A stretch of DNA of 64,000 nt from Salinilacustrithrix flava (GTDB lineage: Bacteria > Actinomycetota > Acidimicrobiia > Acidimicrobiales > Salinilacustritrichaceae), in the NCBI GenBank assembly GCA_024128875.1, contig JAMYFF010000012.1, forward strand, positions 46,079 to 110,078. The letters run 5' to 3'. The stretch's first letter is position 1. Every line of letters starts with the position of its first letter. The position numbers and the translations under genes were made by a program. Below the pieces are notes generated by a model that searched no databases, had not been told where the DNA came from, and saw only the letters and a program-made list of their open reading frames with translations. This document shows positions 1-7,531 of the stretch, in pieces.

Positions 1-600
1 GCCGGCGCCGACCGCCTGGTGTCCATCGACCTGCACTCGGGTCAGATCCAGGGCTTCTTCGACGGCCCGGTCGACCACCTGCAGGCCCGCCCCGTGCTCA
101 TCCAGGCCATGAAGGAGCTCGGCGAGGACCTCGTCGTGGTCTCGCCCGACGCCGGCCGGGTGAAGGTTGCCGAGCAGTACGCCAACGAGCTCCACGCCGA
201 CCTGGCCATCGTGCACAAGCGCCGGGTGAAGGGCGCCAAGAACGCCGTCGAGGCCCGGGACGTCGTCGGCGAGGTCGAAGGCCGCTGCTGCGTGCTCATC
301 GACGACATGATCGACACCGCCGGCACCATGGTCGCCGCCGCCGAGCAGCTCATGGAGCACGGCGCCTCCGAGGTCCACGCCGCCTGCACCCACGCGGTGC
401 TGTCCGGCCCCGCCGTGGACCGGGTGAAGAACTCCAGCATCGGGCGCCTCATCGCCACGAACACGCTGCCGCTGCCCTCGGACAAGCAGTTCGACAAGCT
501 CGAGGTCCACTCGATCGCCCCGATCCTGGCCAAGGCCATCGACGCCGTCTTCGAGGACACCAGCGTCAGCGAGCTCTTCGGCGGCAAGAACCAGACCTGA
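1..600 (+). CDS. prs: Ribose-phosphate pyrophosphokinase, 3' part (start lies outside the window)
   Basis: Makes PRPP from ribose-5-phosphate and ATP for nucleotide, His, Trp and NAD synthesis in the cytosol. The frame is open from base 1. The visible 199 residues begin in the conserved region reading SIDLHSGQIQGFF, continue through VVSPDAGRVKVAEQYA, and contain the PRPP-binding loop VLIDDMIDTAGTM near visible residue 98-110. The family is about 310-320 residues, so roughly the first 115-120 are missing upstream. It is followed after 82 bp by rplY and pth, the usual actinobacterial order. Family assignment is secure; only the N-terminus cannot be checked. Confidence 0.95.
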   Translation, partial: AGADRLVSIDLHSGQIQGFFDGPVDHLQARPVLIQAMKELGEDLVVVSPDAGRVKVAEQYANELHADLAIVHKRRVKGAKNAVEARDVVGEVEGRCCVLIDDMIDTAGTMVAAAEQLMEHGASEVHAACTHAVLSGPAVDRVKNSSIGRLIATNTLPLPSDKQFDKLEVHSIAPILAKAIDAVFEDTSVSELFGGKNQT

Positions 601-682
601 GGCCAGCATCCCGCAGTTGGCCCGGACTCGGGGACCCCCGTACACTCGTCCGTTCGGTTCCGCACGACTTGTAGGTAGACCC

Positions 683-1393
683 ATGGCAGCAGACCAGATC
701 ATCCTCACGGCCGAGACCGGGCGCCCCACCGGCTCCCGCTCCTCGCGCCGCCTCCGCGCCGAGGGCAAGATCCCCGCGGTCGTCTACGGCCTCGACACCG
801 AGCCCAAGCCCATCGCCGTGGAGTGGAGCGAGCTGCGTGCCGCCCTGGTCACCGATGCCGGCATGAACGCCCTCATCGACCTCGACGTCGACGGCGAGAA
901 GAAGCTGACGATGGTCTACGACATGCAGCGCCACCCGGTGCGCCGTGACGTCACCCACGTCGACTTCATCCTCATCGACGTCAACAAGACCATCGACGTC
1001 GACGTGCCGATCGTGCTCGCCGACAGCGACGACGACCACCTCAAGGGCCTGGTCATCGACCAGAACCTGTTCATGCTGGAGGTCTCGGCCAAGCCGGGCA
1101 CCATCCCGAACGAGTTCCTGGTCGACCTGAGCTCCCTCACGGTGGACGAGCCCATCCGGGCCGGCCAGATCGAGCTGCCCGACGGTGTCGAGCTGCTCAC
1201 CGATCCCGAGGACGCCGTCGTCGTCGCGTCGGTGCCCATGTCCGAAGAGGAGCTGCTGGCCGACGTCGAAGAGGTCGCCGGCGACGTGGACGAGCCCACG
1301 GAGGGCGAGGCCGCCGAGGGCGAGGACGGCGCCGAGGCCGAAGGCGGCGACGACGCCGAGGCCTCTGCCGACGAGGGCGGCGAGGAAGCCTGA
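683..1393 (+). CDS. rplY: 50S ribosomal protein L25, long CTC/TL5 form
   Basis: Binds 5S rRNA in the large ribosomal subunit. The 236-residue product has the L25 domain at about 1-95 (AADQIILTAETGRPTGSRSS, VVYGLDTEPKP, MQRHPVRRDVTHVDF) and the C-terminal TL5/CTC beta domain at about 100-190. The last 40 residues are an Ala/Glu/Asp/Gly-rich tail. ATG 683 is chosen because it gives the family's normal N-terminus; an in-frame upstream extension to 617 would run back through the promoter. A TACACT hexamer at 641-646 is a plausible -10, leaving a leader of about 30 nt. Long acidic tails are common in CTC-type L25. Confidence 0.93.
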   Translation: MAADQIILTAETGRPTGSRSSRRLRAEGKIPAVVYGLDTEPKPIAVEWSELRAALVTDAGMNALIDLDVDGEKKLTMVYDMQRHPVRRDVTHVDFILIDVNKTIDVDVPIVLADSDDDHLKGLVIDQNLFMLEVSAKPGTIPNEFLVDLSSLTVDEPIRAGQIELPDGVELLTDPEDAVVVASVPMSEEELLADVEEVAGDVDEPTEGEAAEGEDGAEAEGGDDAEASADEGGEEA

Positions 1394-1443
1394 GCAGCCC
1401 GTTCGCCGAGGCTGCCGACCGGCGGGGCACCCCCGCCGACCTG

Positions 1444-2016
1444 TTGGTGATCGGCCTCGGCAACCCCGGGCTCCAGTACGCACGCACCCGCCACAACGTG
1501 GGCGCCGACTGCGTCGCGCTGCTGGCCGACCGCAACGGCGAGCGCCTCGCGCACTCGCGCAAGGAGCACGCCGAGGTCGCCGAGCTGCGACCGGCGCCCA
1601 CGATGCGGCGCCTCGTCGTGGCGTTCCCCACCACGTACTACAACGAGGCGGGCCGAGCCGCCCGAGCCCTGGTGCTGCGCCACGGCATCGACGACCCCCG
1701 CAAGGTCGTGGTCGTCCACGACGAGCTGGACCTGCCGGTCGGCCGGCTCAAGGTGAAGGCCGGGGGCGGCCTGGCCGGCAACAAGGGCCTGCGCTCGATC
1801 AAGGCCAACCTGCAGACCGACGAGTTCCTTCGCATCCGCATCGGCGTGGACAAGCCGCCGAGCAGCCAGCAGGGCGCCGACCACGTGCTGCGCAAGCCGG
1901 GCAAGCGCGAGCGCGAGGAGCTCGACGTGTGCATCGCCGAGGCCGCCGACGCCGTCGAGGTGATCCTCGCCGACGGCATCGAGCGAGCCATGGAGCGCTA
2001 CAACCGCAGGGAATGA
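1444..2016 (+). CDS. pth: Peptidyl-tRNA hydrolase
   Basis: Releases peptides from prematurely dropped peptidyl-tRNA. The 190-residue product has VIGLGNPG at the N-terminus (substrate Asn7), catalytic His17 in TRHNVG, HDELDLP with the supporting Asp, and the C-terminal GxxRAMERYN helix. The loop that reads GGHNGL in well-studied enzymes here reads GLAGNKGL: Asn113-Lys114 replace the usual His-Asn pair. PTTYYNEAG replaces PTTFMNLSG. The start is uncertain. TTG 1444 or GTG 1447 puts the glycine-rich strand at the very N-terminus, but no clear ribosome site is visible and a rarer start further upstream, close to the rplY stop, is possible. Confidence 0.9.
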   Translation: MVIGLGNPGLQYARTRHNVGADCVALLADRNGERLAHSRKEHAEVAELRPAPTMRRLVVAFPTTYYNEAGRAARALVLRHGIDDPRKVVVVHDELDLPVGRLKVKAGGGLAGNKGLRSIKANLQTDEFLRIRIGVDKPPSSQQGADHVLRKPGKREREELDVCIAEAADAVEVILADGIERAMERYNRRE

Positions 2017-2047
2017 GTCGCTCGTCGGCCCGGATAGCCTCGGGCGA

Positions 2048-5000
2048 GTGACTGCCGCCCCGTCGCTCGCCCCCACGGACGACCTGCGGCACCTCCCCAC
2101 CGTCGCCCGGGACGAGCCCGGGCTGCTGGCCGTGCTCGGCCGCAAGGACGCGGTGCTGGCGGTGCCGGAACCGGCGCGCGCCCTGGTGGTCGCCGGCCTG
2201 GCGGCCCGCTCCACGCGGCGCCCCATCGTGGTCGCCACCGCGGCCACGGCCGACGCCGAACGCCTCGTGAACGACCTGCAGGCGCTGCTCGGTACCGACG
2301 CCGTCGAGCACTTCCCGGCTTGGGAGACCCTGCCCTTCGAGCGGGTCAGCCCCGCCATCGAGACCATGGGCCGCCGGCTCAAGACCCTCCACCGCCTCGG
2401 CGCCGGACGCGACGATCCCGCGCAGCTGCCCGACGTGGTGGTCACGTCCGTGCGGGCGCTGATCCAGCGCCTCGCACCCGGCGTCGAGGACATCGAGCCC
2501 GTCTGCATCGCCAAGGGCGACGAGGTCGACATCGAGGGGCTGGTCACCAGCCTCGTCGAGTTCGGCTACCGGCGCGAGTACCAGGTCGAGCACCGCGGCG
2601 AGGTCGCCGTCCGCGGCTCCATCGTGGATGTGTTCCCCGCCACCGCCGACCGCCCCGTGCGCATCGACCTGTGGGGCGACGAGGTCGATCGCCTCACCGA
2701 GTTCTCGGTCACCGACCAGCGCACCACCGACGACGTCGACGCGGTCGAGATCCTGCCCTGTCGCGAGCTGCTGCCCACGGCGGCAGTCCGGGAGCGGGCC
2801 GAGGGCCTCGTCGCCCGCGAGCCCTGGGGCCGGGAGCAGTGGGAGCGCATCGCCGAGGGCCAGCTCTTCGACGGCATGGAGTCCTGGCTGCCCTGGCTGG
2901 CGCCGGAGGAGCGGGTGCTGGCCGACCTGCTGCCCGAGGACGCCCAGATCCTGCTGGTCGAGCCCCGCCGCATGCGCGACCGGGCCGCGGACTTCCTCGC
3001 CGAGGAGGCCGACCTGGCCCAGACCCTGGCCAAGACGTGGGGTGCGGTGTCCGACGGGGAGGCCCACGACTTCCCGCCGCTGCACCTGCCCTTCGAGCGG
3101 GTGCTGTCGCACGCCACCGCCGCCACCTGGCACCTGACCACCTCGCCCGAGGGTCCGGACACGCCGACCGTGCAGGCGATGACGTTCCAGGTCGCGTCCG
3201 GCGACGAGGACCGTCGGCGGACCCAGCTCCGCGACCTTCGCGCCGACGGCTACCGCATCGTCATCGCCGCCGACGGTGAGGGCTCCGCCGCCCGCCTGCG
3301 CGAGCTCGTCTCCGAGGCCGGGGTCGAGGCCGAGATCGTCGTCGCACCGCTGGAGCGGGGCTGCATCCTGCCGGGCGTCCGCCTGGCGCTGCTGGCCGAG
3401 TCCGACCTCACCGGTCGCCGGCGCAGCCACCGCAAGGCCAAGCGCCGCCGCCGCGACGCCCAGAAGTTCTTCGACGACCTCCAGGCCGGCGACCACGTGG
3501 TGCACCACCAGCACGGCGTCGCCCGCTACGGCGGCATGGTCAAGCGGGCGATCGGCGGTGTGGAGCGCGACTACCTCCTGCTCGAGTACCGCGACGGCGA
3601 CAAGCTCTACGTGCCGTCGGACCAGATCGACGCCGTCCGCCACTACACCGGTGGCGACGCGCCCTCGCTCACCCGCCTCGGGGGCGACGCCTGGTCCAAG
3701 ACCAAGGCCCGCGTCCGCAGCGTGGTCAACGAGATCGCCCAGGAGCTGGTGGTGCTCTACCAGAAGCGCCTGGCCGCCGGCGGCCACGCGTTCGCGGGGG
3801 ACACCCCCTGGCAGCAGCAGTTCGAGGACGCGTTCCCCTACGAGCCCACGCCGGACCAGCTCCGCGCGGTCGAGGAGATCAAGGGCGACATGGAGATCGA
3901 GGCACCGATGGACCGCCTCGTCGTCGGCGACGTCGGCTTCGGCAAGACCGAGGTCGCGCTCCGGGCCGTGTTCAAGGCTGTCCAGGACGGCAAGCAGGTC
4001 GCCGTGCTCGTGCCCACCACGCTGCTCGCCCAGCAGCACTTCCAGACGTTCTCCGAGCGCTTCGCCGACTACCCGGTGCGGGTCGAGGTGCTGTCGCGCT
4101 TCCTCACCGCCGGCCAGGCCAAGGCGGTCATGGAGGGCTGCCGCACGGGTGCGGTCGACATCGTGGTCGGCACGCACCGCCTGCTGAACAAGGACGTCTC
4201 CTTCCACGACCTCGGCCTGCTCGTGGTCGACGAGGAGCAGCGCTTCGGCGTGAAGCACAAGGAGCGGATCAAGGAGTTCAAGCACGACGTCGACGTGCTC
4301 ACCCTCACCGCCACGCCCATCCCGCGCACGCTCGAGATGAGCCTCACCGGCATCCGCGACATGAGCCTGCTCGAGACGCCGCCGGCCGACCGCCAGCCGA
4401 TCCTCACCTACGTCGGGGAGTTCGACGAGCGGGCCGTGGCCGAGGCGATCCGCCGCGAGCTGCTCCGCGAGGGCCAGGTCTTCTACGTCCACAACCGGGT
4501 GCGCGACATCGACCAGAAGGCCGAGGAGCTGCGCGAGATCGTGCCCGAGGCGCGCATCGCGGTGGCGCACGGCCAGATGGACGAGGGCACCCTCGAGCAG
4601 GTGGTCATCGACTTCTGGGAGGGCCGCTTCGACGTCCTCGTCTGCACCACGATCATCGAGTCCGGCATCGACATGCCGACGGTGAACACGCTGGTGGTCG
4701 AGCGCGCCGACCTGCTCGGCCTCGGTCAGCTCCACCAGATCCGCGGGCGCGTCGGACGCTCCGGCAGCCGGGCCTACGCCTACCTCTTCCACCCCCAGGA
4801 CATGGTGCTGTCGGAGGAGGCCTACGAGCGGCTCCGCACCATCGGCGAGTCCACCGAGCTGGGCTCGGGGTTCAAGATCGCCATGCGCGACCTCGAGATC
4901 CGCGGTGCCGGCAACCTGCTCGGCACCGGGCAGTCCGGCCACATCGCCGCCGTCGGCTACGACCTCTACTGCCAGATGGTCACCGAGGCGGTCGCCGAGC

Positions 5001-5479
5001 TGAAGGGCGAGCCGGTGCGCGAGCCGGCCGAGGTCAAGATCGAGACCCTCGAGCCCGCCCACCTGCCGCCCGCCTACGTCGAGCGCGAGGAGCTGCGCCT
5101 CGAGGCCTACCGGCGCCTCGCCGCCGTCACGACCGACGCCGAGGTGGACGACATCGCCCGGGAGTGGGAGGACCGCTACGGGCCGATCCCCGATCCGGCC
5201 AAGGCCCTGCTGTCGGTGGCGCGGCTGCGCGCCGAGTGCCACCGCGTGGGCGTCACCGAGGTCACCGTCGTCACCGGCGACGGGTTCATGGGTCCGGCGT
5301 ACAAGGCCCGCCTCAGCCCGGTCCCGCTCAAGGCCAGCCAGCAGACCCGTCTCAAGCGCATCGCCCCCAAGGCGATCCACAAGCCCGACACCGGCCTGCT
5401 CGAGGTCCCGATGGCCAAGGGCTCGGACCCGACCGCCGACCTCGTCACCTTCCTGCGCCACCTCCTCCCGCCGGAGTAG
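2048..5479 (+). CDS. mfd: Transcription-repair coupling factor Mfd
   Basis: Removes RNA polymerase stalled at lesions and recruits UvrA. The 1143-residue product has a UvrB-homologous N-terminal module, the RNA-polymerase-interacting CarD-like domain from about residue 480 (GDHVVHHQHGVARYGG), Walker A GDVGFGKTE near 627, the DEEQ Walker B box near 727, the helicase motif TATPIPRTL, the QIRGRVGRS motif and the C-terminal D7 region. Length matches the family. GTG 2048 sits 7 nt behind TAGCCT (2035-2040), the leaderless layout used by many genes here. The position after pth and before the SurA-like gene and mazG matches other actinobacteria. Confidence 0.97.
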   Translation: MTAAPSLAPTDDLRHLPTVARDEPGLLAVLGRKDAVLAVPEPARALVVAGLAARSTRRPIVVATAATADAERLVNDLQALLGTDAVEHFPAWETLPFERVSPAIETMGRRLKTLHRLGAGRDDPAQLPDVVVTSVRALIQRLAPGVEDIEPVCIAKGDEVDIEGLVTSLVEFGYRREYQVEHRGEVAVRGSIVDVFPATADRPVRIDLWGDEVDRLTEFSVTDQRTTDDVDAVEILPCRELLPTAAVRERAEGLVAREPWGREQWERIAEGQLFDGMESWLPWLAPEERVLADLLPEDAQILLVEPRRMRDRAADFLAEEADLAQTLAKTWGAVSDGEAHDFPPLHLPFERVLSHATAATWHLTTSPEGPDTPTVQAMTFQVASGDEDRRRTQLRDLRADGYRIVIAADGEGSAARLRELVSEAGVEAEIVVAPLERGCILPGVRLALLAESDLTGRRRSHRKAKRRRRDAQKFFDDLQAGDHVVHHQHGVARYGGMVKRAIGGVERDYLLLEYRDGDKLYVPSDQIDAVRHYTGGDAPSLTRLGGDAWSKTKARVRSVVNEIAQELVVLYQKRLAAGGHAFAGDTPWQQQFEDAFPYEPTPDQLRAVEEIKGDMEIEAPMDRLVVGDVGFGKTEVALRAVFKAVQDGKQVAVLVPTTLLAQQHFQTFSERFADYPVRVEVLSRFLTAGQAKAVMEGCRTGAVDIVVGTHRLLNKDVSFHDLGLLVVDEEQRFGVKHKERIKEFKHDVDVLTLTATPIPRTLEMSLTGIRDMSLLETPPADRQPILTYVGEFDERAVAEAIRRELLREGQVFYVHNRVRDIDQKAEELREIVPEARIAVAHGQMDEGTLEQVVIDFWEGRFDVLVCTTIIESGIDMPTVNTLVVERADLLGLGQLHQIRGRVGRSGSRAYAYLFHPQDMVLSEEAYERLRTIGESTELGSGFKIAMRDLEIRGAGNLLGTGQSGHIAAVGYDLYCQMVTEAVAELKGEPVREPAEVKIETLEPAHLPPAYVEREELRLEAYRRLAAVTTDAEVDDIAREWEDRYGPIPDPAKALLSVARLRAECHRVGVTEVTVVTGDGFMGPAYKARLSPVPLKASQQTRLKRIAPKAIHKPDTGLLEVPMAKGSDPTADLVTFLRHLLPPE

Positions 5480-5521
5480 CGGTTCACCCGGAGCTCGGCG
5501 CGGCTCCTAGCATCGGCGATC

Positions 5522-6193
5522 GTGCGCACCACCCGCCGCCCCCGCCTCCTGCCCGCCCTGGCGCTGCTCGCGCTGAGCCTGGTCGCCGGCGCCTGCGCCG
5601 GTGACGGCGAGCTCGGTGGCCCCACCATCGGCGGCACCCCGGCGGCCACGGTCGGCGACACCACCATCTCGAGCAGCGACCTCGCCGCCGAGGTCGAGGA
5701 CTGGGCGGCGAACCCGGCCATGCTCCAGGCCATCGGCGTGCCCGACATCGGCAGCGAGGGCCGCCGGGCCTCGGCGTTGGTGTCCTTCGTGCTCTCCCAC
5801 CGCATCGTCTCCGAGCAGGCCCGCACCATGCTGGCCGACGCACGCGACCTCGCCGCCGACAACGAGGTCGACCTCGCCGCCGCCGGTGTCAGCGGCGAAG
5901 CGCTCGCCGATCCGGACGACGGCGAGATCGACGGCATCCTCGCCCAGCTCGACCAGCAGTTCACCAGCCCCGACGGCCAGCGGATCTTCGGCGAGTACCC
6001 CGACGAGTTCCGTCGGCGCCTCGCCACCGACCTCGCCTTCCAGGAGCGGCTGCCGTTCCCCCTCCAGCTCGGCGTCGAGGCCCCCGAGGTGTCGGTGAAC
6101 CCGAAGTTCGGCACCACCGAGGTGCTGCAGGGCGGCATCGTCCAGGTCGTCGGTCCGGTCGGCCCCCGCCCGGCCCCGCTCACCGGAGCCTGA
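5522..6193 (+). CDS. SurA N-terminal-domain lipoprotein
   Basis: Probable extracytoplasmic, membrane-anchored chaperone-like protein. The 223-residue product has a twin-Arg/Pro N-terminus, a hydrophobic stretch at about 9-22 and lipobox LVAGAC with lipidated Cys25. The following GTPAATVGDTTISSSDLAAEV resembles the N-terminal domain of SurA/parvulin foldases, and the rest is helical. No parvulin isomerase domain is present. A lipoprotein of this kind between mfd and mazG is recurrent in actinobacteria, which supports the call. GTG 5522 follows TAGCAT (5508-5513) by 8 nt, so the transcript is probably leaderless. The client protein cannot be read from the sequence. Confidence 0.8.
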   Translation: MRTTRRPRLLPALALLALSLVAGACAGDGELGGPTIGGTPAATVGDTTISSSDLAAEVEDWAANPAMLQAIGVPDIGSEGRRASALVSFVLSHRIVSEQARTMLADARDLAADNEVDLAAAGVSGEALADPDDGEIDGILAQLDQQFTSPDGQRIFGEYPDEFRRRLATDLAFQERLPFPLQLGVEAPEVSVNPKFGTTEVLQGGIVQVVGPVGPRPAPLTGA

Positions 6194-6196
6194 GCC

Positions 6197-7528
6197 GTGG
6201 CTGGCCCGGCCCCCCGGTCGGCCCGGCCCCGCATCGCGGTGGTCGGCCTCGGCCCGGCCGGCCCCGACCTCACCACCGTCGGCGCCGCCGCCCGGCTCGC
6301 CGCCGCGCCCGTCCGGTTCCTCCGCACCCACCGCCACCCGGCGGCCGGACCGTGGTCGGCGGACCCGTCCTTCGACCACCACTACGAATCCGCCGCCACC
6401 TTCGACGACGTCTACGCCTCCATCGTCGAGGACCTCGTCGCCGCGGCCGCTCGCCACGGCGAGGTCGCCTACGCCGTGCCCGGCTCGCCCCACGTCCTCG
6501 AGCGTGCGGTCGCCGCCCTGCTGGTCGACGAGCGCATCGAGGTCGAGCTCGTGCCGGGCATGTCCTTCCTGGACCTCGCCTGGGCGCACCTCGGCGTCGA
6601 TCCGGTCGAGGCCGGTGTCCGGCTCGTCGACGGCCACCGCTTCGCCATCGATGCCGCGGGTGCGACCGGCCCGCTCCTGGTCGCCCACTGCCACGCCAAC
6701 CACGTGCTCTCGGACCTGAAGCTGGCCTTCGAGGACGACGAGCCCGAGTCCGCCGTCGTCCTGCAGCGCCTCGGTCTGCCCGACCAGCACGTGGTCGAGG
6801 TGGCCTGGGCCGACCTCGACCGCGCCGTCGAGGCCGACCACCTCACCTCCGTGTTCATCCCGGCGGTCGGCACACCGGTCGCCGCCGAGCTCGTGCGCTT
6901 CACCGAGCTGGTGCGCACGCTGCGCGAGCAGTGCCCGTGGGACCGGGAGCAGACGCATGCCAGCCTCACCCGGTACGTGGTGGAGGAGACCTACGAGGTC
7001 GTGGAGGCCATCGGGGCCTACGACCCGGAGACGGGCGACGGCGTCGAGCACCTCGAGGAGGAGCTGGGCGACCTGCTCTTCCAGGTCGTGTTCCACGCCA
7101 CGATCGCAGCCGAGTCCGGGGCGTTCACCCTGGCCGACGTGGCCCGGGGCATCCACGACAAGCTCCACCGGCGCCACCCCCACGTGTTCGGCGACGCCGC
7201 CGACGACCACGGTTCGATCACCCGGACCTGGGAGGAGATCAAGCGGGCGGAGAAGGGTCGGGGTTCGGTGATGGAGGGCATCCCCAAGGCCCTGCCGTCG
7301 CTGCTCTACGCCCACAAGGTGCTGTCGAAGGCCGAGCGACTCGGCGCGCCGGTGCCCGCACCGGCCGACCCCGCCGCCGTCCACCCCGACGGTGAGCTCG
7401 GCGCCGCGCTGCTCGCCCTGGTGGCCCACGCTCGGGCCCGGGGCATCGACGCCGAGGCCGCGCTGCGCGCCGCCACCGACCGGCTCCGCGACGCGGCCAT
7501 GGAGCTCGAGGCAGCCGACGAGGGCTGA
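6197..7528 (+). CDS. mazG: MazG-type NTP pyrophosphohydrolase fused to a tetrapyrrole-methylase domain (YabN-like)
   Basis: House-cleaning hydrolase of non-canonical (d)NTPs. The 443-residue product has two parts. Residues 10-215 look like the SAM-dependent tetrapyrrole (corrin/porphyrin) methylase fold (VVGLGPAGPDLTT, VPGSPHVLERAV, VELVPGMSFLDLAW). From about 234 a MazG domain follows, with CPWDREQTHASL, the acidic metal motif VVEETYEVVEA near 261, and EELGDLLFQVVFHA. The same fusion is known as YabN in Bacillus. The gene starts with GTG 3 bp after the preceding lipoprotein stop, so the two form one transcript. It ends 3 bp from a convergent gene, leaving no room for a terminator between them. 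Confidence 0.93.
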   Translation: MAGPAPRSARPRIAVVGLGPAGPDLTTVGAAARLAAAPVRFLRTHRHPAAGPWSADPSFDHHYESAATFDDVYASIVEDLVAAAARHGEVAYAVPGSPHVLERAVAALLVDERIEVELVPGMSFLDLAWAHLGVDPVEAGVRLVDGHRFAIDAAGATGPLLVAHCHANHVLSDLKLAFEDDEPESAVVLQRLGLPDQHVVEVAWADLDRAVEADHLTSVFIPAVGTPVAAELVRFTELVRTLREQCPWDREQTHASLTRYVVEETYEVVEAIGAYDPETGDGVEHLEEELGDLLFQVVFHATIAAESGAFTLADVARGIHDKLHRRHPHVFGDAADDHGSITRTWEEIKRAEKGRGSVMEGIPKALPSLLYAHKVLSKAERLGAPVPAPADPAAVHPDGELGAALLALVAHARARGIDAEAALRAATDRLRDAAMELEAADEG

Positions 7529-7531
7529 CGC

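Noticed and set aside
1799..5461. A 1220-codon open frame antisense to mfd
   Set aside because: It mirrors a secure mfd gene. Its product is rich in Leu, Val, Gly, Asp, Glu and His repeats typical of the complement of high-GC codons, with no domain.
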